Made by a program: the position numbers and the translations under genes. This document shows, piece after piece, positions 1 through 12,800 of a stretch of 64,000 bases of DNA. The notes under the pieces were generated by a model. That model saw only the letters and a program-made list of their open reading frames with translations. It was not told where the DNA came from and ran no database searches. Numbering within the stretch: position 1 is the stretch's first letter; every line of letters starts with the position of its first letter. Origin of the DNA: Mesostigma viride (lineage: Eukaryota; Streptophyta; Mesostigmatophyceae; Mesostigmatales; Mesostigmataceae); the NCBI GenBank assembly GCA_009746045.1, contig RPFO01000002.1:2005506-2069505 (forward strand). Reading direction: 5' to 3'.

Positions 1-487
1 ATTCATTCATTCATTCATTCATTCATTCATTCATTCATTCATTCATTCATTCATTCATTCATTCATTCATTCATTCATTCATTCATTCATTCATTCATTC
101 ATTCATTCATTCATTCATTCATTCATTCATTCATTCATTCATTCATTCATTCATTCATTCATTCATTCATTCATTCATTCATTCATTCATTCATTCATTC
201 ATTCATTCATTCATTCATTCATTCATTCATTCATTCATTCATTCATTCATTCATTCATTCATTCATTCATTCATTCATTCATTCATTCATTCATTCATTC
301 ATTCATTCATTCATTCATTCATTCATTCATTCATTCATTCATTCATTCATTCATTCATTCATTCATTCATTCATTCATTCATTCATTCATTCATTCATTC
401 ATTCATTCATTCATTCATTCATTCATTCATTCATTCATTCATTCATTCATTCATTCATTCATTCATTCATTCATTCATTCATTCATT
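1..487. repeat. (ATTC)n microsatellite
   Basis: A nearly perfect ATTC tetranucleotide array runs from the left edge of the window to about 487, so its true length is unknown. It directly abuts sequence shared with the 3' ends of LINE-like copies elsewhere in the window (a CTCCCGTTGGGGAGT-type block at about 496-515, compare 24,598-24,615). The other copies end in short A/T-rich tails such as (AATT)n. I infer that the array is an expanded 3' tail of a minus-strand retroelement. Confidence 0.95.
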
Positions 488-942
488 AAACTCGTGCTCC
501 CGTTGGGGAGTCACGGAGCACCGAAGTGCTTTTAATCCCTGTATGTGCACATTGCACAACAGGAAGAAAGCCGCAGAGACCCCCTTTCTCCTTCATGCCA
601 GAGGCATGCCACAGCTGCAATCGGACACGGTAGACGATCCGGCGGCAAGTTCTGCTGTGGGTGCAATAAGATCCATGTGAGCATATCATAGCAAGGAGCG
701 TGGGCAAGTGATCTGATCATATCCAGGACGTAGCATGGCTGTACAAGGGCTAAGCTAAGGCTAGGGCTGGTTGTGTACCGTGTGTTAGCGGTGCACGTGA
801 CTAGGTAATAATGGTGTATGGCACAGCGTGGAAATCATTCTAAGCATGGCTGCCATGGCGGCAGTGACTACCAATGGGTACAAGCTAGGGCTATTATACA
901 AGCTACTCTAGCCCACAGGGGGCGTCCACATCTTGTGCATGG
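488..942 (-). mobile_element. LINE-like 3' untranslated region, minus orientation
   Basis: This segment lies between the (ATTC)n tail and an ORF1-like fragment. Its distal end resembles 24,596-24,640: a CTCCCGTTGGGGAGT block followed by CACGGAGCACC. No reading frame of note is present. The call rests on position and the shared terminal block only. Confidence 0.45.
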
Positions 943-944
943 TT

Positions 945-1205
945 GATCATCAGGTCCCCACCCCTCCAGTACACCTCATGGGCTTCTGGGGGTCCTGCTT
1001 GTGGCGGAGGTATTCCGGCCATAGAGGTCGCGTCGCTGCTGCTGCTGAGCGGGGGTCAGGTCGTCGTCCAGCGTCCAGGTGAGGTTGTGCAACCTCTGGA
1101 AACGAGAAAGGAGCCGCTGCTTGTCCTCGGGGGAGGGGAAGGTGAGCAGGACTGGTGTGGGAGCAGCCTTGACGTCCCGTACGGTAAGAGTTGAGCGCCT
1201 ATTGT
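945..1205 (-). pseudogene. LINE ORF1-like C-terminal fragment
   Basis: The minus strand reads APTPVLLTFPSPEDKQRLL, then TWTLDDDLTPAQQQQRRDLY, followed by a stop and a GVLEGWG remnant. The order (PVLL-F, charged stretch, LDDDLT-x-QQ-x-R, then a Trp-Gly element) matches other ORF1 remnants in this window at 27,066-27,297 and 32,440-32,730. It resembles the C-terminal domain of LINE-type ORF1 proteins, which bind RNA in the retrotransposition particle. The fragment is 5' truncated and interrupted by a stop, so it is not functional. Confidence 0.55.
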
Positions 1206-2100
1206 ACTCCAGCGCCGGGATCCCCTATATCCAATGTTCAGGGTCTTCTTTGTGAAAGCCTCGTGTCCAGCTCACTCCAATGTCGCCATGGGCTCACTCC
1301 AGGGCAGCCCCCTGGCATATCAAGGAGACAACCAGCGCAGGCCAGAAATCGGGAGAATCCGGACCATGGTAGCTCGAGCCTGCCGTTATCTTGTCCGCAT
1401 GTTCGAGTCGTTCAGGATGATGAAGATGAATGGTGATGGAAATGTGTAGCCTTGTGCATTGAAATTATGGCTGGCTTACATGTAGAGCGGCTAGATGACC
1501 TAGACGGTGGGGCCGGAAACAGCATGCTTGATCAGGGCGTGTGTTTCGAGCCTAGCTGGCCGGGAGTGTCTAGTGGTGAGCACCATGGCTGCGATCGCTC
1601 TCCCAGCATTTACGAGGAAATACCCACAAATGGAAAACCACTGAAAAGGTCTAGCTAGTCAGTCATTACGTTAGCCATGCCATGATTCCAAACGTCCAAG
1701 AACTGCACACGGTGCAAAGGCAAAAAGCCGGAGGACAGCACTTTCAAATGTGCGGCGGGAACCAACAGCCTGCGCCGCCAGAAAACATCGTGTTGCTGCA
1801 GCGACGCGACGATGCGGACAACGAATCCAGTGCCAAGCTTGGAACGGCCGCAAAGGAGATCCCCCTGGCATATATCTGTCATCTGGAGGCAGATGGCCCG
1901 CAAGTAGAGGTGGCAGGTAGTCATGAAGGAGACCACCCCCAAGTCAGTGGGGGCTCCGCGTGTGCCCAAGTATGGCATTCACAGTGATTCGGGCTGTGGT
2001 GCCCACAACGTACCCGTATTAAACTAGGTCTTAGATGGCTGGAGCTCCCTCCATCCCATCCCACTCTCGACTGTACTGAGGACTTATGCTCACGTAACGC
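1206..2100. other. interval with no gene recognised
   Basis: Open frames of about 100 codons occur on both strands at 1,655-1,987, but neither shows a domain or motif I recognise. The 17-mer ATCAAGGAGACAACCAG at about 1,320-1,336 recurs near 3,311 and 31,212. The segment is most likely retroelement or degraded repeat DNA. Confidence 0.4.
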
Positions 2101-2102
2101 TG

Positions 2103-2330
2103 TTACTTAATCTTGGTGACCGCGCCGTCCAGCTTTTTCTCGAGGTCGACTGTGAGGGTCGGCCACGTCTCGGCGCCATACGTGAGAAACGGGGGGACCA
2201 GGACCTTTGTACAGGTCCTGCTTCTCGCGCTTGCGCCAGAGGGCTTTTATTGGCGGAGCGGGTGCCAGGCGAGGGAGATACGGTGGTCAACTGACATGTC
2301 GGCCTCGCATTTGGGGAGCAGGCTGCCGAG
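2103..2330 (-). pseudogene. LINE reverse transcriptase C-terminal fragment
   Basis: The minus strand encodes a PPFLTYGAETWPTL segment followed by a charged tail and a TAA stop at 2,103-2,105. The YGAETW motif is typical of the region after the catalytic core of non-LTR reverse transcriptases. The preceding ALWRKREKQDLYKG-like part lies in another frame, so a frameshift separates the two. This is a truncated, inactive remnant of a LINE. Confidence 0.55.
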
Positions 2331-2451
2331 CAGCCGAACGCGGAACCGGTAGGGGACACGTAGTACTTATACTTTCGCGTAATTATTTTCCTAATGAGAT
2401 TAGCACAGTTCTCCGTACCAAGCCTGTGCGCATGGCACGCAAGTACATACA

Positions 2452-2738
2452 TACTCTGATTTGGCACGCCGCAATGGTGAAGACCATTTGCGTTCAGTGC
2501 CGGTCCGCGGAAAACGCGGAAAACGCGATCTGCAAACGAATCCGACCGGAATCGAACTGGGGACCTCTCGCACCAACTTTCGCTGACTATAGGACGGACG
2601 TCTCCGGATCCTAGGGCATCGCCAACTTACACCTACAGTCATCCGCAAAAGTTCTCCTGTCCGAGGAGTGATGCAAGCCTTTCGGATTTGGTACTAGATA
2701 AATCATTCGAGATCTGTGTGTGTAGGAGTACTACACAC
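2452..2738 (-). mobile_element. tRNA-like SINE, copy A
   Basis: About 287 bp that closely match 31,721-32,009 in the opposite orientation. On the minus strand it contains a tRNA-style B box within CCCCAGTTCGATTCCGG and an upstream TATAGTCAGCGAAAGTTGG that resembles an A box. A tail module follows with a repeated TTTTCCGCG block and CACTGAACGCAAATGG. Internal polymerase III-type boxes in a dispersed repeat of about 290 bp are the usual signature of a tRNA-derived SINE. No coding capacity is seen. Confidence 0.7.
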
Positions 2739-3743
2739 GTGACATACATACGTACGCACGTGCCTACGTACGTACATACGTACTGATTGGCTTTTGCACC
2801 TCCTGCAAGCACATTTTTAAGAATAAAGCATTAAACCACCCTGGATCACATAACCATAAAGCGTTTTCAAAATTTTATGTAACAGTCCCTGTCAGTATGG
2901 ACAGGCAGTGCTGCTGCTGGGGTGCTCACTGGCAGCGTGCTGCTGTGGTGTGCTCACTGGCAGCACAAATGCGTGCAAGCTCACATAATTTCCATACTTG
3001 GACCATAGCCTGTTCAAGGATGCCAGTGTCACACCACAACATGTAAACTACTCTATCAACCACACTTGTCAGTTCTTGTATTGGATGGATCCAATGCTTT
3101 CAATTTGTAACAAAAGCCCGCCATAAAAAAATTAGCCCCTAGAAAATCAGGCTCCAGAAGAGCCAATGGTGTAAAAAATTATTTATCTCTCCATTTCAGC
3201 ATCTCAGTGAGTTGGGCTGCTACCTTTACTCTTGCCTTGATAGCGGACAGCGTCCGCCCATCAGCTCTTTTGAGATTTTATGCTGCGCAGGGACAAAGCA
3301 AACAGCGCCGGCCAAGATCAAGGAGACAACCAGAGATGCATGTTCAGCAAGAGGAGAACTGAGGGAGCCCGGGCCAGCATTCCCATTCTGAACAAACAGA
3401 AATTGATGAGATAAGCAGGCATGAGGGACCAAACCTGCTCGGTAAGGCCAAGAACCACCTACTGGCGCGAGTAAGGCAGAGCAGCTGCCACAGCAGGTTG
3501 CCATGCAGTGTGCACTGCTCTGACCACGATGTCAGCTTGTAAAAGTCCGGCTTTGCTTGTAAAAGCCCAGACCCAAAATCCATTCAAAAAAAAAAAGAAG
3601 GCCAGTGACAGCATAGCAGACTGAGTTAATACCCAACCTCGCATCACCACGGTACAGACGCAAGTGCAAGCATGGTCGCCCCATACACCGTGTGGATGCC
3701 AGTGGGCGCGGGCAGGAGACGCAGAGGCAGCTTGGCGTGCACG
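2739..3743. other. AT-richer interval, downstream of the AAPT gene
   Basis: No gene recognised. The start holds alternating ACGTACGT-type simple sequence (about 2,740-2,785) next to SINE copy A. The 17-mer ATCAAGGAGACAACCAG recurs at about 3,311. The part closest to 3,743 may contain the 3' untranslated region of the minus-strand AAPT gene, or a further terminal exon. Confidence 0.4.
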
Positions 3744-3820
3744 TTACCGGAAGCAGTGCATGCACAGGCCCGTGGCCATCTCACCTGAAGCAGTGGATGC
3801 GCAGGCCCGTGGTGATCTCC
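3744..3820 (-). repeat. 37-bp tandem duplication of the AAPT last exon end
   Basis: The minus strand reads the end of exon 16 ([12 protein letters not shown]) and then a second copy 37 bp later that reads [13 protein letters not shown] in a shifted frame. Both copies end where a stop codon overlaps a donor-like sequence: CAG|GTGAGA (TGA) for the first and CCG|GTAACG (TAA) for the second. Confidence 0.88.
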
Positions 3821-6800
3821 CCGATAACACCCAGGCAGTAGTGTGCGTGCAGCGCCGCTGAGGGGGCCAGGGTGTGGCAGGGGTGGAGAACGCGGCGAAA
3901 CAGACCAAGTCGTGTGATCCAAACCGCAGGGCATGCGGAAATATTGTGAGCAGATGCCACGCAGGCTGGTGCAGTACTTGGAATTTGGGATGCACCTTTG
4001 CTCTGGCCCCGGTCACGCGCGCGGGACTTGCCGTAGTCGCAGGACATGAAGAGCCACGTAAGCAAGCATGAGAGGGCACGGGGCGTCGCATTGCACGGTA
4101 CCGCCAACTTGGTGGAACGTGAGCACAAGCGGGCTGGATTTTCAGGCCATGCTAAAACATACCCCGGAGTATCCCCGCGGGGTGCGACCGTGCCCTATTA
4201 GCCAGCAGCAGCACATGCGGTGCGCCACGGCATGCTTTTGTCCATGGGGGTGCCCGAAGAGAGAGGTCAAGCATGCCACGTGCTGGAGGTCAAGGGGACG
4301 AAGGCACTGAGCACGCAACGCCAGCGCCACAAGGTGTGGATGGGAACGTGCGAACAGCCAAGGAAACAAGCCCCCCGAGACCCCGAATATACATCCGCAT
4401 ATCCTCAAGCATTTACTTCAGCATATGCATACACGAGTGCATCGCTCACCGGAGTAGCACGCATCCAGGACCAGCATCCATATCTCTTGCTCACCGGAGT
4501 AGCACGCATACAGGACCAGCATCCATATCTCTTGCTTACCGGAGTAGCACGCATACAGGACCAGCATCCATATCTCTGGGATCAGGGGGCGGCTGCAAGC
4601 ACCCACCACAAAAGCAGCAGCAGGGACGCAGCAAGCCGGATGAGGCGGAGAAAGCATGCAGGTGCCGTAGGAGATGACAGAGATGCGTGATAATGGCTTG
4701 CCAGCAGAATGGCACCAGCGTAGCTACTAAGGCCACCAGTACCAGGGAAGGAGGGGAATGGCACAAACTATTCGATGGCTCAGGAATATCTCCATTAGCT
4801 GCTATGTTAACACTAGCGCAAGTGTGTTTCTGCTATAACTTTCCAATCCGACAGCCTTGCAACAAGGACTGCGTGCATAACGCCTTGAAGCTGTGCGCCC
4901 TGGGCAGGTCCCCGCCCCCCCCCCCCTGAGGCGGCACTCTGGCAACCCCTGCATGTCGGCATCCTCTTCCACCACAGACTGCCAGCTGTCGCGATGACAC
5001 AACGCATGCAGCGCAGAGGTGTCGAACAGCTACTTACATCCTACCGTTCCCTGTGAGGCATGCTCCATCCGAGCACATGGCTGGCACTGGACGCCAGCCA
5101 TTCCCCTGGGCACGGCCAGGCAGGTGCATACTGCATGCGGTGCCCTGTGGGCCCCTGCCCTAGTACAGCAGTGACGATGCTGCAGATACCACAATGCGGC
5201 CAGCAGGATGCCATCGCATGCGGTTGGCGCAGCCACTCCACACAACAACGTCCTGTCACACGCACAACCCCCCCTAAAAGGACAACGCCGGTTTCAGGCA
5301 AGGGCTGTGGGGCGTCCCGAGTATACAGGCAAGAAATCTACCGAGAAGGGCATGTGCTGCCCAGGCAGCGCTACGGGATGGTGCGAGCCACAGGCATGCA
5401 GGCACCACCCAGGAGAAGGCACACAGGGGAAAAACAGGGGGAGAACAATGAGGGGCACGGCTTGTAGAGGAAGGGCAATTTCTCAAGCGTCAACTGCGCA
5501 TGCTTGGCACTCACTTGTCGGCGAACAGCTTGGCGGAGAGTGCGTTGGAGATGGCCAGCGGCAGCACGAAGAGGGCCTGCGGCGGCCGCAAGGCACGGGG
5601 CCAGGGAAAAGGGGGCATTGTGAGGGTTCTGGGAGGGGAAGAGAGGGAAGGTAAGATGGGGTTGTTTGACCTGCGGACAACACATGGCCCAATGGCATGA
5701 CACGTACCCAACACGGCCGCAGCCTGACCCATGCTCATGCAAGGTGATAGGAGCAAGGTGATCGGCAAACACCATAAGCCATGCTGGACGACGAAACAGG
5801 GACTATGTCTGAGCATGATCCAAGTGAGCATCAGCAGCAGGCATCACAGGCGGCAGCACAGCGTGTCCCTGCACTACCCAGGTGGATGCAGGCATGCAGC
5901 ACGACACGACGCAGCTCAAAGCCTCAGTATGCCATCTATATGGCCCCCGGAAACAAGTAAGTGCTGCCATTGGCCAGAATACGCAGCAACCGGTTTCCTT
6001 GTTCATTACCCCCTCCTGACATATTTCACCCCCTCCCCACCATTCCCATCCTCTGCACGCCCCCTTCCTATTCCTTCTGCACGCCCCCTTCCTATTCCTT
6101 CTGCATGCCGCCTTCCTATTCCTTCTGCATTAAATTAAATTAAATTAAATTATAACATGCCTCCGTGGGGAGGTCATGTAGCACATATTCCATGATGGAT
6201 GGAGTGGAGGAAGCCGCGTGATCGAACTAGCCTAACTCTAAGCTATCTAGAAAATCCTTCTGCATGCCGCCTTCCTATTCCTTCTGCACGCCCCCTTCCT
6301 ATTCCTTCTGCACGCCCCCTTCCTATTCCTTCTGCACGCCCCCTTCCTATTCCTTCTGCACGCCCCCTTCCTATTCCTTCTGCACGCCCCCTTCCTATTC
6401 CTTCTGCACGCCTGCAATGCACTCAAGCAAATGCCACCGGCTGGTAACAAAAGCTTTCCAGCCCTCTGCCACCACCGGCTGGTAACATGTGCTGGTGTCG
6501 CCACCCAAGCTTACTTAACCGTCATTCTGTTGGCCCCTGGCTAGAATGCTCCCCACCACCAAGGTGCTGCCAACCAGCAGATAGCCAGGGTGGCCAGGAT
6601 CCCCTGGGTAAGCTAGCCACCTACCAGCGTCATGCCGGTCTTCATCCCCAGCGGCTCGTCGCACAGGTTAGCGAGGATCATGCGGCCCTGGGGGGCGGGG
6701 GGGGGAAGAGGGGGGAAAGGGGGGAAGCCATACATGCCAATGGACAGAGCGGAAGAGGCAAGCACATAAGACTTGGGTGGCAGTGGCGCACAGCACAGCG

Positions 6801-9800
6801 TGACAAGAACGGCGCGACCCTGGGTACTACAAGGCCCTGGATGCGCTGCACCAGGGGGGGGCATGGGAGGAATGGCGAGGATAGGGGGTTATTCGCGACA
6901 TGGAACACGGGGCATGCGCTTGTCTAGAAAACTAGATGACGTAAGGAATGTTCCTCAAGCCTGGGAGCTCAACTAACTGCAACATTATCACCTAGCATTG
7001 GGATGGTGATTCTTCAATCGACCGTGTGGTTGTTTGGATATGACACAAGACGTGGTCAAGCGCGGCAAGGCACGCCACCTCAGATGCTGGTGTAATGAGG
7101 ACAGTTTAAGGAGACAGCATCACAGTAAGCAACAGAATGGGCTGCCGGATGCCGACGAGAGTGAGGGACCCAGAGGCACGCGTGCCACCACGGTGCCCAA
7201 GATCACGCGTGCCAGCTCACCACCATGGTGCCGAATGAGATCCCTGCCGCCATGAAGAGGAGGAAGGGGTGCTTGCGCATGATGTCGGTGGGGGAGACGA
7301 GCCCCCTGGCAGCGCGCAGGTACCCCAGCGGGCGCATGCGGATCAACAGGGCACCGCGCAGCGCTAGTGGGTGCATGGGCGTTAGCATGATGGAAGAGCG
7401 TACTGTGGAAGAGCATACCTTCCTGAGAGCCAGCCAACAACTTCTAGCCGTAGGGACAGGCAGAGAGCGTTGGGGAAGCCCGGTACAAAACGTACATTGG
7501 GCTGTTCAACCTCAAGAAACTACACTCAGGAGATATGAACTATCCAGCAACCAGACTCTTGGGCCACATCAATGGAGCTCCCGTAAGTAGGCCATGATGG
7601 GCAGTTCCAAACAACGAAACTGGAACGCTACTACAATGTACATGCAGATGATGGACCACAATTACTCCCTAAGATCCGTTGCTTGCGGCAGCCTCGCTCT
7701 GGAAGCAGCATAATCCTTGCCTGCACACTTACGCCCTCACAGCCCAGCACAGACGGACATGCTGGCCACTTGGGGTGTGGGATCCAGCACAAGAGGCGCC
7801 AGCCGGTGGCTACAATCCAGAAGTGAGAGCACACAGCCAACCGCTCCCTTCAGAAATGAACGCCATTCCAGCCTTAATGTAGCCACCAACGCATTGCTTA
7901 CCTGAAAACTGTTTTCATTGGCTGATTCCTGAAACTGTGTGCACTGTGAGCTTCATCCTTCCAGGCAGATCTGTCAGACCCGTCTGGTACCCCGACACCA
8001 AGATCTGGAATAAAATATTCCTCTTGTGCGGTGCATCTGTCGCAGCTAGAGACTGGACATCCTGACAGGTGGACCCTGCTAGAAGTTGCAGTAAGGACTA
8101 CGTAGACTGCTATTCCTTGGCTGCTAAAGACGTATCAAGCTAGTCGCCCAAGGGTGCTCAGCAAGCAGTAACGCCGTGGCACTTGCAACACGGATGGTTC
8201 CTGGGCACCCACCAGATGAAGACCATGGAGATGAGGAGGAAGAAAGGGATGGTCTGGAGGAATGCGGATGTCAGTGAGCGCTTGTCCTTCTGGATCTTGT
8301 GGCGCACGTTCGCGTAGCTGTCGACGCAGCAGGGTAGGGGGGCGGGGGGGGCGCCACCGAGTGCCGGATAAACCGCATGAGCAGGCAGCAGGGAGCACAG
8401 GGAGCAGGGAGTAGGGAGCAGGGAGCAGGGAGCAGGGAGCAGGGGGCAGGGGGCAGGGGGCAGGGAGCAGGGAGCAGGGAGCAAGGGGCAGGGGGCAGGG
8501 GGCAGGGGGCAGGGGGCAGGGGGCAGGGGGCAGGGGGCAGGGGGCAGGGGGCAGGGGGCAGGGGGCAGGGGGCAGGGGGCAGGGGGCAGGGGGCAGGGGG
8601 CAGGGAGCAAGGAGCAGGAGCAGGGAGCAGGGAGCAGGGAGCAGGGAGCAGGGAGCAGGGAGCAGGGAGCAGGGAGCAAGGAGCAGGGAGCAGGGAGCAG
8701 GGAGCAAGGAGCAGGGAGCAGGGAGCAGGAATACAAAAGCTTGACACAATCATGACCACCTGCACACCATACAGTGCTAAAATGCAGATTTGTCAGGTTG
8801 GAACGGGTCATTAAACATCGAATTCGGCCCAAATTCGCCTCTCAGCATTACATAAATAACAATATAGCAGGCTTTAAGCATTGCCTGTAGAATCGCCGTG
8901 GATCCCTGCTAGCAAATATGGTCATGGATGCGCCTTGCAGGGCATGGCCGTGAGTCTTGCCTACCAAAAGTGCCTGCAAGTTTTTTCCTACAGTTTCCAT
9001 GCCTGCCAACACATGCTAGCAACCAGCTGTCAACATGACCGACTGGCGAGTGCGGTGGACACCTCACTGCCTGAACCAGGGGTAGTGCTGAGAGCACAGC
9101 CACTGACAGGGACAAACTCAGAGTTGAGCCTGGCTTGTGGGTAACACTAAGAGAGCCACAAATGGACCGTTGCCTGTGACTGATACTGGGAAAGAGTAGC
9201 AAGGCTGCTACCGATGCTTATGCAAAGTCCCAGTAGCTTCTGGCCAAGTCTAGGATGGTTGCCTCAACCACCCCCATCCCCTCTTTCCCCCATTCCCCTG
9301 CCCCTGCCCCATCACCGCAGCCAGCACGGTGCGACCTACTTGGCGTAAACGGTCGGGATGAGTGCGACGGTGGTCATGATCATCAGCACCACGTCCATCG
9401 TGATCACGTGCTCTGGACCAGGGGTGTGTAGGGGGGACAAGTGGCGCGCCCAGGGTTGTCAAGGCGGCAACAGCAGGAGGGCAGATGCCAAATGCGTCAT
9501 GGGGATGCAGAAGCAGGGCCGTTCGCGGGGCGACAGCAAGACGCGACGGGTGGCACAAAGCGAACACGGTTGACGATTAGAGTGCAAAAGGGTGGTTACC
9601 TTTTACCCCACCACACGCTTGATGTGTAATATTGCCCCCTAGCAAGGGAATGATGGGCTGACTCAGTACAGTAGTGTGCATTTCCAACCAGCTCCATCAC
9701 AAGTGTTCCCATGGCTCACCCGTCCGCATGACTGCCGGGAATGTGTTGTCCTTCCCATCAGCACACAGAGAAGCCGGCAGTGTAATGGGAGTGGCATTAC

Positions 9801-12800
9801 AACCCCAGCCACCTCAACACATAGCATGTGTTTACAATACAAGTGGGTATAATGGCCATCACGTTTATCTTCTTCCTCGTATCACGTAGATCAGGTCATG
9901 CACCGAGAAAGATAGGGACCTCTGAAGGATGTACGTGCACAGGGATGGGGAAACATGCCGTCCGCACGTCCTCATCCGTCCTCATCCATCAAGGGGAAAC
10001 GCGTCGGCAAGAGACCGGTAGTAAGCTATGGAAGCGCCACCTCGGCGAACAGCAGACCACCGGCACATGGGACTTCCAGACCTACACCCTTGCAACCCCG
10101 CGCACCAGGCCAATAGGAAGCAGGTAGACCCTCTCTGAGCGACCGCAGGCATGACCATCGCGCTGCAGCGATGCCCTTGCGTGATGAGATGCCAGGCCGA
10201 CACACCTGCAACCAGTCCCACGCCCACCTGGTTCTCCACTGCAACAATGCTGGCGCCGTCTACACTGGCATATCTCCGGGCCGGCAGCATGCCAAAATGT
10301 TGGCATGGCAACATGATGTGATCGTGCCATTTGCGACGGTCATGCCAGATATTGGGACCTTGCTGCCTGGGGGTACCTCCTACCTGGGATGAATGGCATG
10401 AGCGCGCCGAGCACAGGGATGTCCCTGAAGGGGGCCCACCAGAACAAAGGGCCTGCACGGCACCACAGCAAGGGGGAGGCAGCCAATAAACACATAGTGT
10501 GGTGAATGCTGGGCAGTCCGTACGCCAGGGCTGCAGCAGGTCCGAGAAGCTCTGGGTCGCATGACATCCCAGATTAGCTGCGAATTAAACCAGGAAGTTC
10601 CTGCATGAAGCAGCAGCAGACTTGCAGGAGACTTGCAGCAGACTTGCACAGATGCACAGGCAGCTCACACCGTCCCAGAACAGGCCCAATCTGCCCACGG
10701 CATGAAGCAAAAAAAGATTTCTTCAGGCACCACCATTCCGTTCACCAGCCTTCCCGGCCCTGTTGCTCATCAACGCCAGCGCACAAGCACTGACAGCTCA
10801 ACCTTGCGGTGGGAGCCGATACAGAGGGAGCGCCGCAAGAATTAAACGCTCAAAAGAGAATTCTAGAATTGATGTTTACAAGCCCCGGTTTGCCCCCACC
10901 AAAGGACGCCATGGCGAAGTGGACAAGGCTCAAATGTAGCATGGCTAAACGGGTCACGCACTGGGATGCCTCTGTGTGGCACAGTAGACTAGAGAAATAT
11001 GTACACCAACGCACCAACGCAGCCGGGGGCAGCCCCCAACCCCAGTCCCTGGCAAGAGCGAGCGCTCTACGTACCCGTGAAGTAGGTGATGAAGTGGAGG
11101 GTATAAATAATGAAGAGGCCCTCGTTGGGCCCATTGATGATCCCCAGATGGAGGGAGCCAGTGTGATAACTGTTGTCCAGCGTGTGCCGATGACACCGGT
11201 GTGCCGACAAGCAGCCGGGGGCACACCCGCACAGACCACCCACCCACCCACCCACCCACCCACCCACCCACCCACCCACCCACCCACCCACCCACCCACC
11301 CACCCACCCACCCACCCACCCACCCACCCACCCACCCACCCACCCACCCACCCACCCACCCACCCACCCACCCACCCACCCACCCACCCACCCACCCACC
11401 CACCCACCCACCCACCCACCCACCCACCCACCCACCCACCCACCCACCCACCCACCCACCCACAGCCACCCAGCAAGAAACAGCAGGCACAGCAGGCACA
11501 GCAGGGCAAACAGGAGTGTTGTCAAAATCGAAGCCCAACGCAAAATAGGAGCCCGGCTGCCTGTGTCTACCGCAGGGGTTTCACAACAAGGGAAGCACAC
11601 GAGGGCATGCAAGAGCAGAGCCAAAACACGGCTGAGCCCTTTACCGGGAAAGCTAACAAGGCAGATCAGCCAAAGACGATGCCAAAGCAGCAAGCCTAGA
11701 CCGCGGGGAGAGCCAGCATGCGCACCCCGGGCACGCCTGCAGGCAAGCTGTGCCATGGTAAACATGAAGGGTGGCATCAAGGAAACCGTGGCAAAGATCA
11801 CGATATACTTTCTCAAACATTTGCGCAACATGCAACAAGTGATAAACACCACTGCAACAACAGGAGAATGCTCTATCAACGGAACCCCCAAGCAAAACTG
11901 AGCTACAGTACAGCGCCCCTGCATGCAATAAAGTTAGTGCCCGGTAGTCAAAGCATCTAGGGACGGCATGCCCAAGCCTGTTGGACTGAGAGCGACAAAA
12001 AAGTCTAATGACCACTAAAAGGCAGAGAAACATGACAGTTACCATTTGCCAAATTCAGTAGGACCTCTAATACCACCACGTGCTACCTGGAAAGACAAAC
12101 CGAGGAAAAAAGCAAGGCCAGCAGGGTGCACAGCACAGCAAGTCCCGAGGCAGAAAATGCAAGCATAGAGCCTTGTGCACCGGTGGTTACTTATTGGGCA
12201 CTCGCCATGAGTGCAAGTGATGGCAGCAAAACACAAGCGGCAACAACAAAGCTGGGCGAACTGCATTCTTGAAGTATTAGAGCTGCAAATCCGCGCATGT
12301 CACGATAGAGGCTGGGCACCTACTGTTCCCACGTGGCGAAGAAGAAAGAGGTGACGCCCAGGAACCAGAGCCAGATGACGCGCAGGCTGCCGTCATACGC
12401 CACCATCAGCGTGGATGCCAGCGCCAGCGTTTGGAACTGTTGCAGGTGGCAGTGGTTGGGCACGTGGCAGTTCAAAGCCAGCCACGTGGGATATCCCATG
12501 AACAAAAACAAACACACACGGCCACACCAGGGCACATGCGGCAACCGAAACACATGCCAAGATGGCTTCAGCAAAACTACAAGCGACCGAAAAGACCCTA
12601 GGTTCGTGCAAGGTTACAAGGACAGTGTGGTACATACAACTGAGCTCATGCTGCATTCCTGACAACGCTCTACATCCCTGCACTGGCTGTTCCACCTCCC
12701 TGTCATGCTGCGACATCGTCCTTGTTTATCTGTTAGCGTGTCGCTGGAAATGGGCCATTGAGACCCTAGTAGTGCCTGGCAGGGGTACTGGGGGGGGGGG

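Noticed and set aside
1655-1987. Overlapping 101- and 107-codon frames on opposite strands.
   Set aside because: No recognisable motif, no splice context and a repeat-rich setting; not enough to call a gene.
5215-5301. A possible AAPT exon with the frame [11 protein letters not shown].
   Set aside because: Exon 14 joins exon 15 (4,592) in phase with the expected family sequence, leaving no room for it.
11236-11463. Telomere-like repeat.
   Set aside because: The unit is CCCA, not the algal CCCTAAAA or CCCTAAA, and it is inside a gene.
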